A stretch of 64,000 nt of DNA from Levilactobacillus tujiorum (lineage in GTDB: Bacteria > Bacillota > Bacilli > Lactobacillales > Lactobacillaceae), in contig NZ_JAAXLK010000013.1 in the NCBI RefSeq assembly GCF_012641185.1, positions 18,396 to 82,395 on the forward strand. Direction: 5' to 3'. Of the stretch, positions 24,597-33,118 are shown piece after piece. Position numbers and translations under genes: made by a program. The notes beneath the pieces were generated by a model. The model ran no database searches and was not told the origin of the DNA. It saw only the letters and a list, made by a program, of their open reading frames with translations. The stretch's first letter is position 1. Every line of letters begins with the position of its first letter.

Positions 24597-24850
24597 CACA
24601 ACATTAGTGGTGATGATCTTGCGGGTTAGTCAACGGAAAAACAACGAATTCCAAGAGTTCACAGCGCATCATTTTTTAACGGTGAAATTTTTTTCTCACA
24701 AACACCCTCCTTTTCGCGGTAGCAGTTATAGTAAATCTAGAGCAGTGAAAGTATTGTTTCTGCTACTGTTTTGTTAGGTGAGCAGTTATCGTGATTGATG
24801 TTTAGCCAATTGCGAGGCTACTAGAGAGAACTGATTGGAGGAGGATTGCG
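24597..24850 (+). promoter_or_regulatory. Upstream region of the LPXTG adhesin gene
   Basis: No gene is present. Two near-identical 12-mers, AGCAGTTATAGT (24721-24732) and AGCAGTTATCGT (24781-24792), are spaced exactly 60 bp apart and may be regulator sites. I could not assign a convincing -35/-10 pair. GGAGGAGG sits immediately before the ATG. Confidence 0.4.
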
Positions 24851-26596
24851 ATGCGAAGGAAGATAACCGCTGTCGTGATTGGGGTTCTGATAGTGATTGC
24901 TGCCTGTTTTGTCGGTAGCTTTGCCACAGAAGGGGTTACAGCACACGCAGGTAGCGTAGTTGTTACCGGCGTAGGTGGTGGTGATGCTACAATTACAGAT
25001 GCTAACGGCGCCAACGTTACCAACGGAACTGATCTCAGTAAGTGGGATAACTATACGGTTGACTATAACTGGAGTATTCCCGATGGGGAAGCAATTAAAG
25101 ATGGAGATACGGCAACGGTAACACTGCCACACGGTGCCGTAGGCCGTCACGATGTGTCTTTCCCACTCTATGATGATCACGGCAAGCAGATTGGGACGTT
25201 TACGCTTAAGGAAGGTGAAACGACGGGAACCATTACATTCAATGGTGCACTGGCGAATACGACGGCTAACCGAAAGGGCACGCTCCACTTTTATGTTAAG
25301 GGGAGCAATGACAATGGCAATACTAATCTGGATTGGGGAATTAACAAGATTGGCTGGATCTCAGAACGCAACCCTGATGGGACCCCGGCTAAATTAACTT
25401 GGAATATTGCGTTTAATCCCAATGGTAGCCATATGGATAAGGCGGTCGTCACCGATAGTTTAGGACCAGATCAGGAGTATATCCCAGGTAGTGTGGTCGC
25501 TCATACTGGAAAATATGATGAAAGTGGATCCTTTATTAGTGATGGCGGATCGATTACCCCAGAGATTGGGGTTATGGGAAATGTCCTAACCTTTACCTTT
25601 ACGAACGTGAACACGGCGGTCAATATGACGTATAGTACGACCCCTACAGTTGGGGGAACCGGCGGTGTTTGGAAGAATAATGCTTCCTTGAATGGTCAAA
25701 ATGTTGGTTCCCAGATCGTTTGGGGCGGTAGCGGCACTGGTAACGGCGATGGCGGTGACCAGCAATCCGGTGAAGTTATTTTGGTTAAGAAAGCTAAGGA
25801 CGATGGGGCCGTTCTGGCAGGAGCAATTTACGAACTACAAGATGCCAAGGGAAATGTCGTCAAGTCCGATCTCGTCACAAATGCGGAAGGGATTATCAAA
25901 TGTAGTGGACTAGCCGCGGGGGACTATCAATTCGTCGAAGTCACCCCACCAGCTGGCTTTGAACTTGATAAGACCCCAATTCCATTCACCATTAAGGCGG
26001 GTGAAACTGCGGCTGTAACGGTAACTGCGACGGATGTTCGTGACAAGCTGGGTGGCGAGAATCCTGGACCATCGGAACCAGGCAACCCAAATCCTGGCCC
26101 AACGGAACCAGAGAATCCTAATCCTGGACCTACGAACCCAACGGAACCGGAGAACCCTAACCCTGGGCCAACCAACCCAACAGAGCCGGGTAACCCGAAC
26201 CCAGGGCCAACGAATCCAACGAACCCGACGAACCCAACGAATCCGACATCACCTCAAAAGCCACAGAAACCGCAGAAGCCACAGAAACCTCAGAAACCAC
26301 AAAAGCCGGTTAAGCCAACCAAGCCTAGTGTCACGGTCAATAAGCCAGGCGTAAGTGGACATCATCAACCAGTAAGTAGTGGTTCGGGCGCTTATGCAAC
26401 TCATGAGCCACAGGCAGCTGGTCAAGGTGCAGGTGGTATGGGTCATGCCGCAGGTAGTGGTGCTGGCCAAGGTGAGTATGTTGGCAAGACGCTGCCTCAG
26501 ACTGGTGAACAATCGTCACAAGCCGAGGTATGGCTGGGTGGCTTGCTCCTGGCTGTGCTGGGCGGTATTGGCATTGTGATCTGGAAGCGTCAGTAA
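24851..26596 (+). CDS. LPXTG-anchored surface adhesin with collagen-binding and SpaA/Cna-B-like domains
   Basis: The 581-residue protein has a signal peptide (cleavage near residue 33, AHA-GS), a Cna/SdrG-type adhesin region (~40-300), one SpaA/Cna-B-like domain (~315-395, beginning EVILVKKAKDDGAVLAGAIY), a Pro-rich wall-spanning stretch of NPGPT and QKP repeats (~400-490), and a sortase signal LPQTG at 548-552 followed by a hydrophobic helix and WKRQ. It should be covalently attached to peptidoglycan by sortase A and mediate binding to host or plant matrix. The Pro repeats are likely to vary in copy number. Confidence 0.9.
   Translation: MRRKITAVVIGVLIVIAACFVGSFATEGVTAHAGSVVVTGVGGGDATITDANGANVTNGTDLSKWDNYTVDYNWSIPDGEAIKDGDTATVTLPHGAVGRHDVSFPLYDDHGKQIGTFTLKEGETTGTITFNGALANTTANRKGTLHFYVKGSNDNGNTNLDWGINKIGWISERNPDGTPAKLTWNIAFNPNGSHMDKAVVTDSLGPDQEYIPGSVVAHTGKYDESGSFISDGGSITPEIGVMGNVLTFTFTNVNTAVNMTYSTTPTVGGTGGVWKNNASLNGQNVGSQIVWGGSGTGNGDGGDQQSGEVILVKKAKDDGAVLAGAIYELQDAKGNVVKSDLVTNAEGIIKCSGLAAGDYQFVEVTPPAGFELDKTPIPFTIKAGETAAVTVTATDVRDKLGGENPGPSEPGNPNPGPTEPENPNPGPTNPTEPENPNPGPTNPTEPGNPNPGPTNPTNPTNPTNPTSPQKPQKPQKPQKPQKPQKPVKPTKPSVTVNKPGVSGHHQPVSSGSGAYATHEPQAAGQGAGGMGHAAGSGAGQGEYVGKTLPQTGEQSSQAEVWLGGLLLAVLGGIGIVIWKRQ
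25950..26320 (+). repeat. Tandem Pro-rich codon repeats in the adhesin
   Basis: Imperfect repeats encoding PGNPNPGPTNPT, NPT and QKP units fill about 300 bases within the adhesin gene. Such repeats are prone to slippage and create spurious long frames on the other strand. Confidence 0.75.
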
Positions 26597-26629
26597 TCAA
26601 TTTGGATAAATGAGCTTAGTCATCAGTGA

Positions 26630-26663
26630 GAAACCGGGTAGCTTGAGCCCGGTTTCTTTATTA
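26630..26663 (+). terminator. Terminator of the adhesin gene
   Basis: A perfect 9-bp stem GAAACCGGG/CCCGGTTTC with a nine-base loop is followed by TTTATT. Confidence 0.85.
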
Positions 26664-26784
26664 AAATTATAATAACAGAATTAACTATCATAGCTGATAA
26701 CTATATGCTATACTGAAGTAGACTTAAACAAAACGGATGAATGGACCTAAGTACGATCAGAATTAATTAAAGAGGTGTCGGTCA

Positions 26785-26919
26785 TTGATTAGGCAACGGG
26801 AGTGGTTATGGCGCAGCTGGTTGTTGGCAATGTTTGGCAGTGGCTTGGTTGGTGGGGGCTATGGGCAGGCTTGGGCCTCAATGGCAGACCTATTCTCGCG
26901 GGGTAATCAACGTCTTTAG
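26785..26919 (+). CDS. Small membrane or secreted peptide, 44 residues
   Basis: A TTG start at 26785 follows AAAGAGGTG by seven bases. The peptide has a basic Arg/Trp-rich N-terminus, one hydrophobic glycine-rich helix (LLAMFGSGLVGGGYG) and a short polar tail. It lies between the adhesin terminator and tetR, with which it may be co-transcribed. No family is recognised; translation is plausible from the ribosome binding site but unproven. Confidence 0.45.
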   Translation: MIRQREWLWRSWLLAMFGSGLVGGGYGQAWASMADLFSRGNQRL

Positions 26920-27005
26920 TTGAGTGAGCGAGGACAATGCCCGCTATTACTGGTGCTTAAGTTAAGGTATAATAAGAACAGAAAATTTCAGAAAGAGGTG
27001 AGGGT

Positions 27006-27575
27006 GTGGTCAAACGACGAACACTGACGAGAGAGATTGTGCTAGATCAGGCGGACCGTTTAATTGCGGAGCGTGGACTGGAAAATCTGACCATCCGGGC
27101 ATTGGCCGATACTTTGGAGATTCGGCCCCAGTCTGTGTACAATTATGCCGATAGCCTCAATGATCTGTTAGATCAAGTAGGATTGCGGTTTGTCGATAAA
27201 TTAAATGATCAGTTGATGCATCGCCTATTTGGCGTTGGTGGCAAGGAAGCCCTGCTGGTTTTCGCCCAAGAATTTCGACAGGGGTGTCGGCAGAAGAAGC
27301 ATCTGGCCCCAATCCTGATTAATCCCAATGAACTTCGCCAATTGAAGCGAACGCACCAGGCTTTGCGCGACTTATATCAGCAGATGTTTCAAAGTCTTCA
27401 CGTGTTAGAGGGCGCAGATAATCCCAATCTGGTTGCCTCAACGCTGTACCGTTCTGCGTTGTTTGGATTTATCATGCAAGAGCTGGGTGGCTATCTGCGG
27501 TTGCCACAAAAACGAATTGACGAGCGGTTTCAACAGATGATGCAACTCGTCATCGAGCAAATTACTTTAGAGTAG
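27006..27575 (+). CDS. TetR/AcrR-family regulator
   Basis: The 189-residue protein has a TetR helix-turn-helix (residues ~8-55, ENLTIRALADTLEIRPQSVYNY) and a C-terminal ligand domain of WHG/TetR_C type. GTG at 27006 follows GAAAGAGGTGAGG. It probably represses itself and the small peptide gene just upstream, but no operator was firmly identified. Confidence 0.87.
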   Translation: MVKRRTLTREIVLDQADRLIAERGLENLTIRALADTLEIRPQSVYNYADSLNDLLDQVGLRFVDKLNDQLMHRLFGVGGKEALLVFAQEFRQGCRQKKHLAPILINPNELRQLKRTHQALRDLYQQMFQSLHVLEGADNPNLVASTLYRSALFGFIMQELGGYLRLPQKRIDERFQQMMQLVIEQITLE

Positions 27576-27576
27576 A

Positions 27577-27603
27577 GTCGGACTTAAAAATCCGGCTTTT
27601 TTT
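27577..27603 (+). terminator. Terminator of tetR
   Basis: GTCGGA and TCCGGC pair around CTTAAAAA and are followed by seven T residues. Confidence 0.8.
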
Positions 27604-27621
27604 GTTATTTTCAAAATAGTC

Positions 27622-27652
27622 TTGACTTAAAGTGCACTCGAAGGTGTTTACT
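27622..27652 (+). promoter_or_regulatory. MerR-type operator/promoter of the merR-cupin-CMD operon
   Basis: TTGACT (27622-27627) and TTTACT (27647-27652) are 19 bases apart and the spacer carries an AAGTGCACTCGAAGG dyad. The layout and core match the operator before the SDR gene at 8.6 kb, so the MerR protein encoded directly downstream probably activates both. Confidence 0.7.
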
Positions 27653-27684
27653 AGGGCTTGTAAGGAAACGAAGGAGGTCGTCAG

Positions 27685-28116
27685 ATGGTTGAATCAGTAC
27701 GGCATTATCGTATCGGTGAATTCGCTCAATTAGTCGGGCTATCCACCTATACATTACGGTATTACGAAGATCAAGGATTGATTAAGTCCCATCGAGATGA
27801 GAATGGTGTCCGCTACTATACCGAGCGAGATATTCGCTGGGTGGGTTTCATTCTTCACTTGAAGGGCACTGGGATGCGGATTAATGATTTAAAACGCTAC
27901 GTGCAGCTGCGAGCTGAAGGTGACGCCACCATTCCGACGCGGCGAGCCATGTTGCAGAAGGCTAAGGACGATGCCGAAGCCGATATCGCCGAGTTGCAAA
28001 TGCACTTACAAGTGCTGGGGCATAAGATCGATTGGTACGATGGTAAAGTTGATCATACCATTGCCGACTCTGAGAGTTTCCATGATTATTTACAGCGATT
28101 TAACGATGACAAATAA
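27685..28116 (+). CDS. MerR-family transcriptional regulator
   Basis: The 143-residue protein has the MerR winged helix at its N-terminus (YRIGEFAQLVGLSTYTLRYYEDQGLI) and a dimerisation coiled coil. There is no cysteine metal-binding or BmrR-type ligand domain, so it resembles the NmlR/AdhR group that senses aldehydes or electrophiles. AAGGAGG precedes the ATG. It is autoregulated by its 19-bp-spacer promoter and heads an operon with a cupin and a CMD protein. Confidence 0.9.
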   Translation: MVESVRHYRIGEFAQLVGLSTYTLRYYEDQGLIKSHRDENGVRYYTERDIRWVGFILHLKGTGMRINDLKRYVQLRAEGDATIPTRRAMLQKAKDDAEADIAELQMHLQVLGHKIDWYDGKVDHTIADSESFHDYLQRFNDDK

Positions 28117-28130
28117 AGGAGCGGATAGTA

Positions 28131-28553
28131 TTGGTAAAAAATGCAGAAATTAAAGATGGCGTTATTTTTCCTGCCGGTGATAAGAACGTGGCGTATCAAA
28201 AATTCTTTACGGGTCAAAGCTACTTACAGGGATTAGTTAATGATCCCGACGTCAGTGTTGGCGTGGGCAATGTGACGTTTGAGCCCGGTTGCCGGAATAA
28301 CTGGCATATTCACCACGACGGTTTTCAGATTCTACTGGTTACGGGTGGCGAAGGCTGGTATCAAGAGGACGGTCAACCTGCCCGTCGGTTACATCCGGGG
28401 GATGTTGTCGTCACTAAGGACGGTGTGAAGCATTGGCACGGGGCTACTAAAGATAGTTGGTTCAGTCACATTGCCATTACGGCGGGAACGCCAGAGTGGT
28501 TGGAACCCGTTGATGATGCGCATTACGCGGCTTTAGATGAGGAGGCTGATTGA
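28131..28553 (+). CDS. Cupin-domain protein
   Basis: The 140-residue protein starts with TTG at 28131, eight bases after AAAGGAG. It carries cupin motif 1 (FEPGCRNNWHIHHDGFQILLVTGGEG) with metal-binding His residues and motif 2 (LHPGDVVVTKDGVKHWHGA). Cupin and CMD proteins adjacent to MerR regulators are commonly part of electrophile or quinone detoxification sets. Its exact reaction is unknown. Confidence 0.88.
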   Translation: MVKNAEIKDGVIFPAGDKNVAYQKFFTGQSYLQGLVNDPDVSVGVGNVTFEPGCRNNWHIHHDGFQILLVTGGEGWYQEDGQPARRLHPGDVVVTKDGVKHWHGATKDSWFSHIAITAGTPEWLEPVDDAHYAALDEEAD

Positions 28554-28554
28554 A

Positions 28555-28875
28555 ATGGCAAAGAAACAAACGGCTGGCCGGGATAATTTAGGTGATTTTG
28601 CGCCTAAATTTGCTGAGTTAAACGATGATGTGTTGTTTGGTCAAGTGTGGTCACGTGAAGACCAGTTGTCAGCCCATCAACGCAGTCTGATTACGATTTC
28701 GGCGTTGATCTCAGCTGGTAATTTTGAACAACTCCCGGCACATTTGAAGATTGGTAAGAGCAATGGCATCACTAAAGACGAGATTGCGGAAGTGATTACG
28801 CATTTGTCTTTCTACGTAGGCTGGCCTAAGGCGTGGTCCGCGTTTGGCATTGCCAAGAAGATTTTTACCGATTAG
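28555..28875 (+). CDS. Carboxymuconolactone decarboxylase-family protein
   Basis: The 106-residue protein has the CMD helical signature (LSAHQRSLITISALISAGNFEQLPAHL, then GITKDEIAEVITHL). It lacks the Cys-x-x-Cys pair of AhpD, so it belongs with gamma-CMD-like proteins rather than peroxidase partners. ATG 28555 lies two bases after the cupin stop and behind GAGGAGG, indicating translational coupling; an upstream in-frame start at 28537 would overlap the cupin. Confidence 0.87.
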   Translation: MAKKQTAGRDNLGDFAPKFAELNDDVLFGQVWSREDQLSAHQRSLITISALISAGNFEQLPAHLKIGKSNGITKDEIAEVITHLSFYVGWPKAWSAFGIAKKIFTD

Positions 28876-28884
28876 ACGTATCCG

Positions 28885-28920
28885 ACAGCACTTACTTTGA
28901 TGTGAGTGCTGTTTTTTTTC
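28885..28920 (+). terminator. Terminator of the merR operon
   Basis: A perfect ACAGCACTTAC/GTGAGTGCTGT stem (one G-U) is followed by eight T residues. Confidence 0.9.
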
Positions 28921-29020
28921 GTGGGTCAATCCTGGCAAGATGAGTTAATTTCCACGACAGCTACCGTCAAAAGTTGCATAATTAGAGTAAAAGAAAACGC
29001 TTAAAAGGGAGTTAGTCAGT

Positions 29021-30151
29021 ATGCGCAAACATCAATGGTTATCCTATTTGTTGGGGACCTTATTGGTTGGAGGCCTGGTTTGGGGCTTAACCAACGTTCA
29101 ACCCGTAACGGCTCAGGCGAAGACTAGCCAAGCAGTGACCCAGTATCAGCAATGGCGTAAGACGTATGTCGGGGGCAAGACCCAGAAGTATGTGAAATCT
29201 AATAATGGTCAAGGCACGACGACGGCGTTATCTGAGGGTCAAGGCTACGGAATGTTAGCAACGGTCCTGGCCGCCAAGAAGGGGGCCAAGACCCACGCCA
29301 TTTTTAATCAAATGTATAAGTATTATCGGGCTCATCGGGTATCTAGTAAGACACCCCTCATGCAGTGGCAACAGACCAAGCGAGCCGGTAAAATGACGAG
29401 TGTGGGGTCACAGCGGAACTCTGCGACCGATGGTGACTTGGATATTGCCTATGCGTTGATTCTGGCCGATAAGCAGTGGGGGAGCAAGCATACCAATTAC
29501 CGAGCAGCCGCTAAAAAGTTGATTAAGGCGATCAAACAAAAAGAGATTAACCACACGACCTACTTGCCAACTATGGGAAATTGGGCAACGAACAGCTATG
29601 ATCTCAGTAAGTTACGGACATCAGATTTGATGACGGGGTACTTTAAGACCTTTGCTAAATACACGCATGATAAGACGTGGACGAAGGTAGCTAAGCGAAG
29701 CCAGACGGCTGTTAAGAAATTAAGTGCGCGGCACCGGACGGGACTCTTCCCAGACTTTATCTTAGCGACGGGAGCATCGATTAAACTGAAGGCAGTTAAG
29801 CCGTACAGCATTGAATCCGCAACGGACAACCAAGTGGGCTACAATGCCAATCGGGTACCGTGGCGCTTGGCTCAGACGTATAAGTTAAGCAAGAATAAGA
29901 CGACGAAGAAAGCCTTGTTGAAACAACTCAAATTCTTTAACAAGAAGTCCAAAGTAACGGCGGTCTACACCCTGGGTGGCAAAGCGGTTAACCATTACGA
30001 GAATACCGCCTTTACGGCACCGGTTCATTTCGCAGCGAAGACCATGAAACAAAATGCGTTGAAGAAGCGCACCGCCAAGCAACTACCGAAAACGATTGAA
30101 AAACACAATTATTATTCCGCAACTTTACAAGTTGTCACGGGCCTACAATAG
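29021..30151 (+). CDS. Secreted glycoside hydrolase family 8 enzyme
   Basis: The 376-residue protein has a signal peptide (cleavage near residue 32-34) and a GH8 domain. SEGQGYGM holds the general acid Glu72, and ATDGDLDIAYAL (Asp137) is the conserved substrate-binding Asp. Where GH8a cellulases have the base Asp, this protein reads YNANRVPWR (Asn275), which places it with GH8b or GH8c (chitosanase, lichenase or xylanase types). A weak cre-like sequence (AGAAAACGCTTAAA) lies about 20 bases before the start. Substrate is probably a beta-1,4-glycan. Confidence 0.88.
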   Translation: MRKHQWLSYLLGTLLVGGLVWGLTNVQPVTAQAKTSQAVTQYQQWRKTYVGGKTQKYVKSNNGQGTTTALSEGQGYGMLATVLAAKKGAKTHAIFNQMYKYYRAHRVSSKTPLMQWQQTKRAGKMTSVGSQRNSATDGDLDIAYALILADKQWGSKHTNYRAAAKKLIKAIKQKEINHTTYLPTMGNWATNSYDLSKLRTSDLMTGYFKTFAKYTHDKTWTKVAKRSQTAVKKLSARHRTGLFPDFILATGASIKLKAVKPYSIESATDNQVGYNANRVPWRLAQTYKLSKNKTTKKALLKQLKFFNKKSKVTAVYTLGGKAVNHYENTAFTAPVHFAAKTMKQNALKKRTAKQLPKTIEKHNYYSATLQVVTGLQ

Positions 30152-30165
30152 GCCATAACTAAAGC

Positions 30166-30209
30166 AATGTGCCACTGGCTAGGAGAATTAGTCAGTGGCA
30201 CATTTTTTT
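30166..30209 (+). terminator. Terminator of the GH8 gene
   Basis: AATGTGCCACTGGCT pairs with GTCAGTGGCACATT and is followed by TTTTTT. Confidence 0.9.
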
Positions 30210-30225
30210 AGATGTTTTGTAACTA

Positions 30226-30254
30226 AAAAACCACCCACTAGGGATGGTTTTTAA
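30226..30254 (-). terminator. Terminator of the GH25 lysozyme gene
   Basis: On the minus strand AAAACCATCCC pairs with GGGTGGTTTT and is followed by TTTAG; it lies just after the lysozyme stop. Confidence 0.7.
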
Positions 30255-30258
30255 AAGT

Positions 30259-31203
30259 TTAATAAGTGGCAACGTAGGCCTTGTTGGCCGTGACGTACTT
30301 GCCGTTAGTTAATTGGAACCGGTAAGCGTTCTTGCCGTTCTTAGTGATCGCCTTGACAGCTAACTTCTTGCCAGCGGTGATCTTGGTACTACGCTTGTTC
30401 TTCGTAAAGGTAGTACCCTTGTATTCGTAAACGGTCTTCTTGGTCTTGATGCCGGAAACATCCGTCATGCTCTTATAGTAGCTGGCAGCGGAGTGGGCTT
30501 TCTTACTAGCAAACCATTTGTTAACCTGAGAACTGTTCAGGACCTTGTTCAGGTCGACGTTACCGCTGATACCGGAAACGCGGCCAGAACTCGTGTATTG
30601 CCATAAGTCAACGGAAGTCCCACTAACCTTAGGCTTAACGGAACTGTACTTGGCGATCCAGGTACCATCGAACTTGTCGAAGTTTAACTTGTGGTAGTTG
30701 GCGTAGTATTCGCCGGCGTACATGATTAATGGCTTGTCAGTCAAACCACGCATCGTCTTCAGCCAAGCATTAACGTAAGTTTGTTCCTTGCCCTTAGCTG
30801 ATGGCATCCGCTTTTCTTCATCCAAGACGAAGAACTTCGTGTGCTTGTTACTGCGCTTGTAGAAGTCTTTAGCTTCTTGTTGGGCATCCTTAACACTCGT
30901 AAATTCAGCAAACATGTATTGACCGAACGGAACGCCGTGCTTGTAGGCCCCTTCAGCATTGACGTTGCGCTTGCTGTCGATCATGTAACCAGCATCACCC
31001 TTACTCCCATGTTGTACCCGAATAATCGCGTACTTTAGGTCTTTAGATGCTTTCTTCCAGTTGATGTTTCCTTGATATTGCGAAATGTCGGCAACCTTCT
31101 TGCCAGCCGCGTTGGCCGTAGTCGTGTTCAAACTAACACCGACGGCTAATACGGCAGCAAAGGCCGCAACACCAGCAACTAATTTATGTAACTTAATTTG
31201 CAT
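30259..31203 (-). CDS. Secreted GH25 lysozyme (N-acetylmuramidase)
   Basis: The 314-residue protein has a signal peptide (cleavage after ANA near residue 33), a GH25 domain with catalytic acids in VADISQYQGNINW and FVLDEEKR and the typical end VDLWQYTSSG, and a C-terminal cell-wall-binding-like stretch. It cleaves peptidoglycan and may act in cell-wall turnover. The ATG at 31203 lies nine bases after GAGGAGG; an ATG at 31212 would directly abut that site. Confidence 0.92.
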   Translation of the reverse strand: MQIKLHKLVAGVAAFAAVLAVGVSLNTTTANAAGKKVADISQYQGNINWKKASKDLKYAIIRVQHGSKGDAGYMIDSKRNVNAEGAYKHGVPFGQYMFAEFTSVKDAQQEAKDFYKRSNKHTKFFVLDEEKRMPSAKGKEQTYVNAWLKTMRGLTDKPLIMYAGEYYANYHKLNFDKFDGTWIAKYSSVKPKVSGTSVDLWQYTSSGRVSGISGNVDLNKVLNSSQVNKWFASKKAHSAASYYKSMTDVSGIKTKKTVYEYKGTTFTKNKRSTKITAGKKLAVKAITKNGKNAYRFQLTNGKYVTANKAYVATY

Positions 31204-31352
31204 GTATGACATCCTCCTCAGTCTTTACCCTTATTGTACACGGGCGAGCTGGGTGACAGGTTACTACAGATTTACAATTGATTACAGTTCGATTGCAAGA
31301 CGGCAAAGAATATTTCAGCCCCGGTAGATGGTTGGTTGAAATACGCTGAATA

Positions 31353-31383
31353 CAAAAAAGCTTGGGAGATTATCCCAAGCTCA
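31353..31383 (-). terminator. Terminator of the metalloprotease gene
   Basis: On the minus strand GCTTGGGA/TCCCAAGC forms a hairpin followed by TTTTTT. Confidence 0.85.
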
Positions 31384-31397
31384 AAGTATCATTTTGA

Positions 31398-32324
31398 TTA
31401 GTAAGTGGCGGTGTAAATCTTTAAGGCTAACTTAGCCCGTCGCTGATCAGTCTTAGTGATCGGATTGTACTTAGAGAGGCCTTTTTTAACCTTCTTGTAG
31501 CTGTAAACGTTGTTGCTCCCGCTCTCAAAGTACATGAGATCAGCGCGATTAGGTGAGTGGTTTAAGCCCATGACGTGACCTAACTCATGGGCGATAGTGC
31601 TAGCGTATTCATACATCCGGCCATTCTTGGCCACAGTGTTAACGCCCTTAACTTCTTTTTCCAACGTGGCATAAGCCGGCAGTGATTTCTCGACCTTTTG
31701 AGCCTCAGTATTAAATTCAGTCTGGTAGTCGCTGTCAGCAGAAGTGATACCCTTGGCCGTCAAATTCGACTTAGCTTGAGCTTCGATGGTCTTGGCATAC
31801 TTGTTGTAGAAGGCATCGTTCAGCTGATTGGTCATCGCAACGCCAATATTCTTAGTCTCTGCTTGATAGTAGGACCAACGAACTTGCAGTTGCTTGTTAC
31901 TAGGTGTCCACCAGGCATCACTTTGATCACCCTTAGTTGCTGGGGCTTTAGAAACGGAAAATGTCAGCGTATGGTGTTTCTTGGATCCCTGGACAAATTC
32001 TTTTTTACCTAATTTTTTGTTCCAGTAGTTCATGGCAATTTTAACGCTGCTCTTTAGTTTGGCATCTTTAGTGTTGATCCAAACAGTAGCCTTCCCATTC
32101 TTCTTCAGCGCGGTTTGCGCATTGTAAGCGAATTTGTACTTTTTGCCTAAGTTTTTGGCGTGCTTCCGGTAGTAACTGTTGGACTTCTTCAGTGTTTTTG
32201 CCGAGGGTGTCACGCTAGCTGCTTGAGCAGTGACGGTACTGGTAGCGATTGCCGGCGCAAATAGGATAACTGTGGCGACAGCAACCAACAACGACCGCAT
32301 TCTTAGATGATGATTTTTGTGCAT
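31398..32324 (-). CDS. Secreted matrixin-like zinc metalloprotease
   Basis: The 308-residue protein has a signal peptide (cleavage near residue 35, AQA-AS), a long Lys-rich middle and a zinc site HELGHVMGLNH, which matches HExxHxxGxxH, followed by a Met-turn (DLMY). These are the marks of metzincins of the M10 type. GAGGAGG lies eight bases before the ATG. Its substrate, perhaps a surface or extracellular protein, is unknown. It is oriented like the lysozyme but separated by a terminator. Confidence 0.88.
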   Translation of the reverse strand: MHKNHHLRMRSLLVAVATVILFAPAIATSTVTAQAASVTPSAKTLKKSNSYYRKHAKNLGKKYKFAYNAQTALKKNGKATVWINTKDAKLKSSVKIAMNYWNKKLGKKEFVQGSKKHHTLTFSVSKAPATKGDQSDAWWTPSNKQLQVRWSYYQAETKNIGVAMTNQLNDAFYNKYAKTIEAQAKSNLTAKGITSADSDYQTEFNTEAQKVEKSLPAYATLEKEVKGVNTVAKNGRMYEYASTIAHELGHVMGLNHSPNRADLMYFESGSNNVYSYKKVKKGLSKYNPITKTDQRRAKLALKIYTATY

Positions 32325-32542
32325 GATGCGAACCTCCTCATTTCCCCAAAACGAAATATTTACAATAGCATAGCCTTTTCTAGGGAACCGGTCAAGTAAA
32401 AGCTGCCCAGATGTTTTTGCTGGTATATGCCAATGACGGCAGCAATGGTTGCGGTTTCAAAATAGTTAACGTGAACATTTGTTCGGGCATTCTCACTGGG
32501 AATCTGGTATAGTAAACCTAACTAGAAAAGGGAGGGATCACG

Positions 32543-33112
32543 GTGGTTAAACGATGTGATTGGGCAATGTCTTCAGCGACGATGCAACGGTATCATGACG
32601 AGGAATGGGGACGACCGGAGCATGACGAGCAGCGTCTCTTTGAACTGTTGTGTTTGGAGACCTACCAAGCAGGATTGAGTTGGCAAACGGTGCTCAATAA
32701 ACGTAAAGCGTTCGAGCAGGCCTTCCATCACTTTGATATTGCGACAGTGGCAAGCATGACGCCCCAGGATGTTGAGCAGCTTTTGACGAACGCGGCCATT
32801 ATTCGCAATCGCCGCAAGCTCGAGGCAACGGTTAACAATGCGCGGGTCATCTTAAATTGGCCCGGCCCTGATCATTTTGCGACGTGGCTGTGGGCGTTTG
32901 TAGACAATCGGCCCATTCGACACCAGTTTACCAGTTCCAGTGAGATGCCCGGAACTACTGATCTGGCGCGCCATATTTCTCGAGAAATGAAAAAGCGCGG
33001 TTTTAAATTTGTGGGACCAACGATTATCTATTCGTTTTTACAAGTAGCGGGTCTGGTGAATGATCACCTGATGAGCTGTGATTGGGCCCCTGAGAATCGA
33101 CAAGGAGATTGA
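32543..33112 (+). CDS. tag: DNA-3-methyladenine glycosylase I
   Basis: The 189-residue protein matches E. coli TAG. It has an N-terminal Cys (KRCDW) and His (RYHDEEWG) with a C-terminal His and Cys (VNDHLMSCDW) forming the zinc site, and LETYQAGLSW carries the Glu of the base pocket. It excises 3-methyladenine from alkylated DNA. GTG at 32543 follows GGGAGGG, and an extended -10 (TGGTATAGT) lies at 32505-32513. sbcD follows six bases after the stop, so it may be part of a repair operon. Confidence 0.94.
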   Translation: MVKRCDWAMSSATMQRYHDEEWGRPEHDEQRLFELLCLETYQAGLSWQTVLNKRKAFEQAFHHFDIATVASMTPQDVEQLLTNAAIIRNRRKLEATVNNARVILNWPGPDHFATWLWAFVDNRPIRHQFTSSSEMPGTTDLARHISREMKKRGFKFVGPTIIYSFLQVAGLVNDHLMSCDWAPENRQGD

Positions 33113-33118
33113 TATAGA

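Noticed and set aside
25927..26600. Several long minus-strand and alternate-frame ORFs in the adhesin gene
   Set aside because: They are produced by the low-complexity Pro/Lys/Thr codon repeats.
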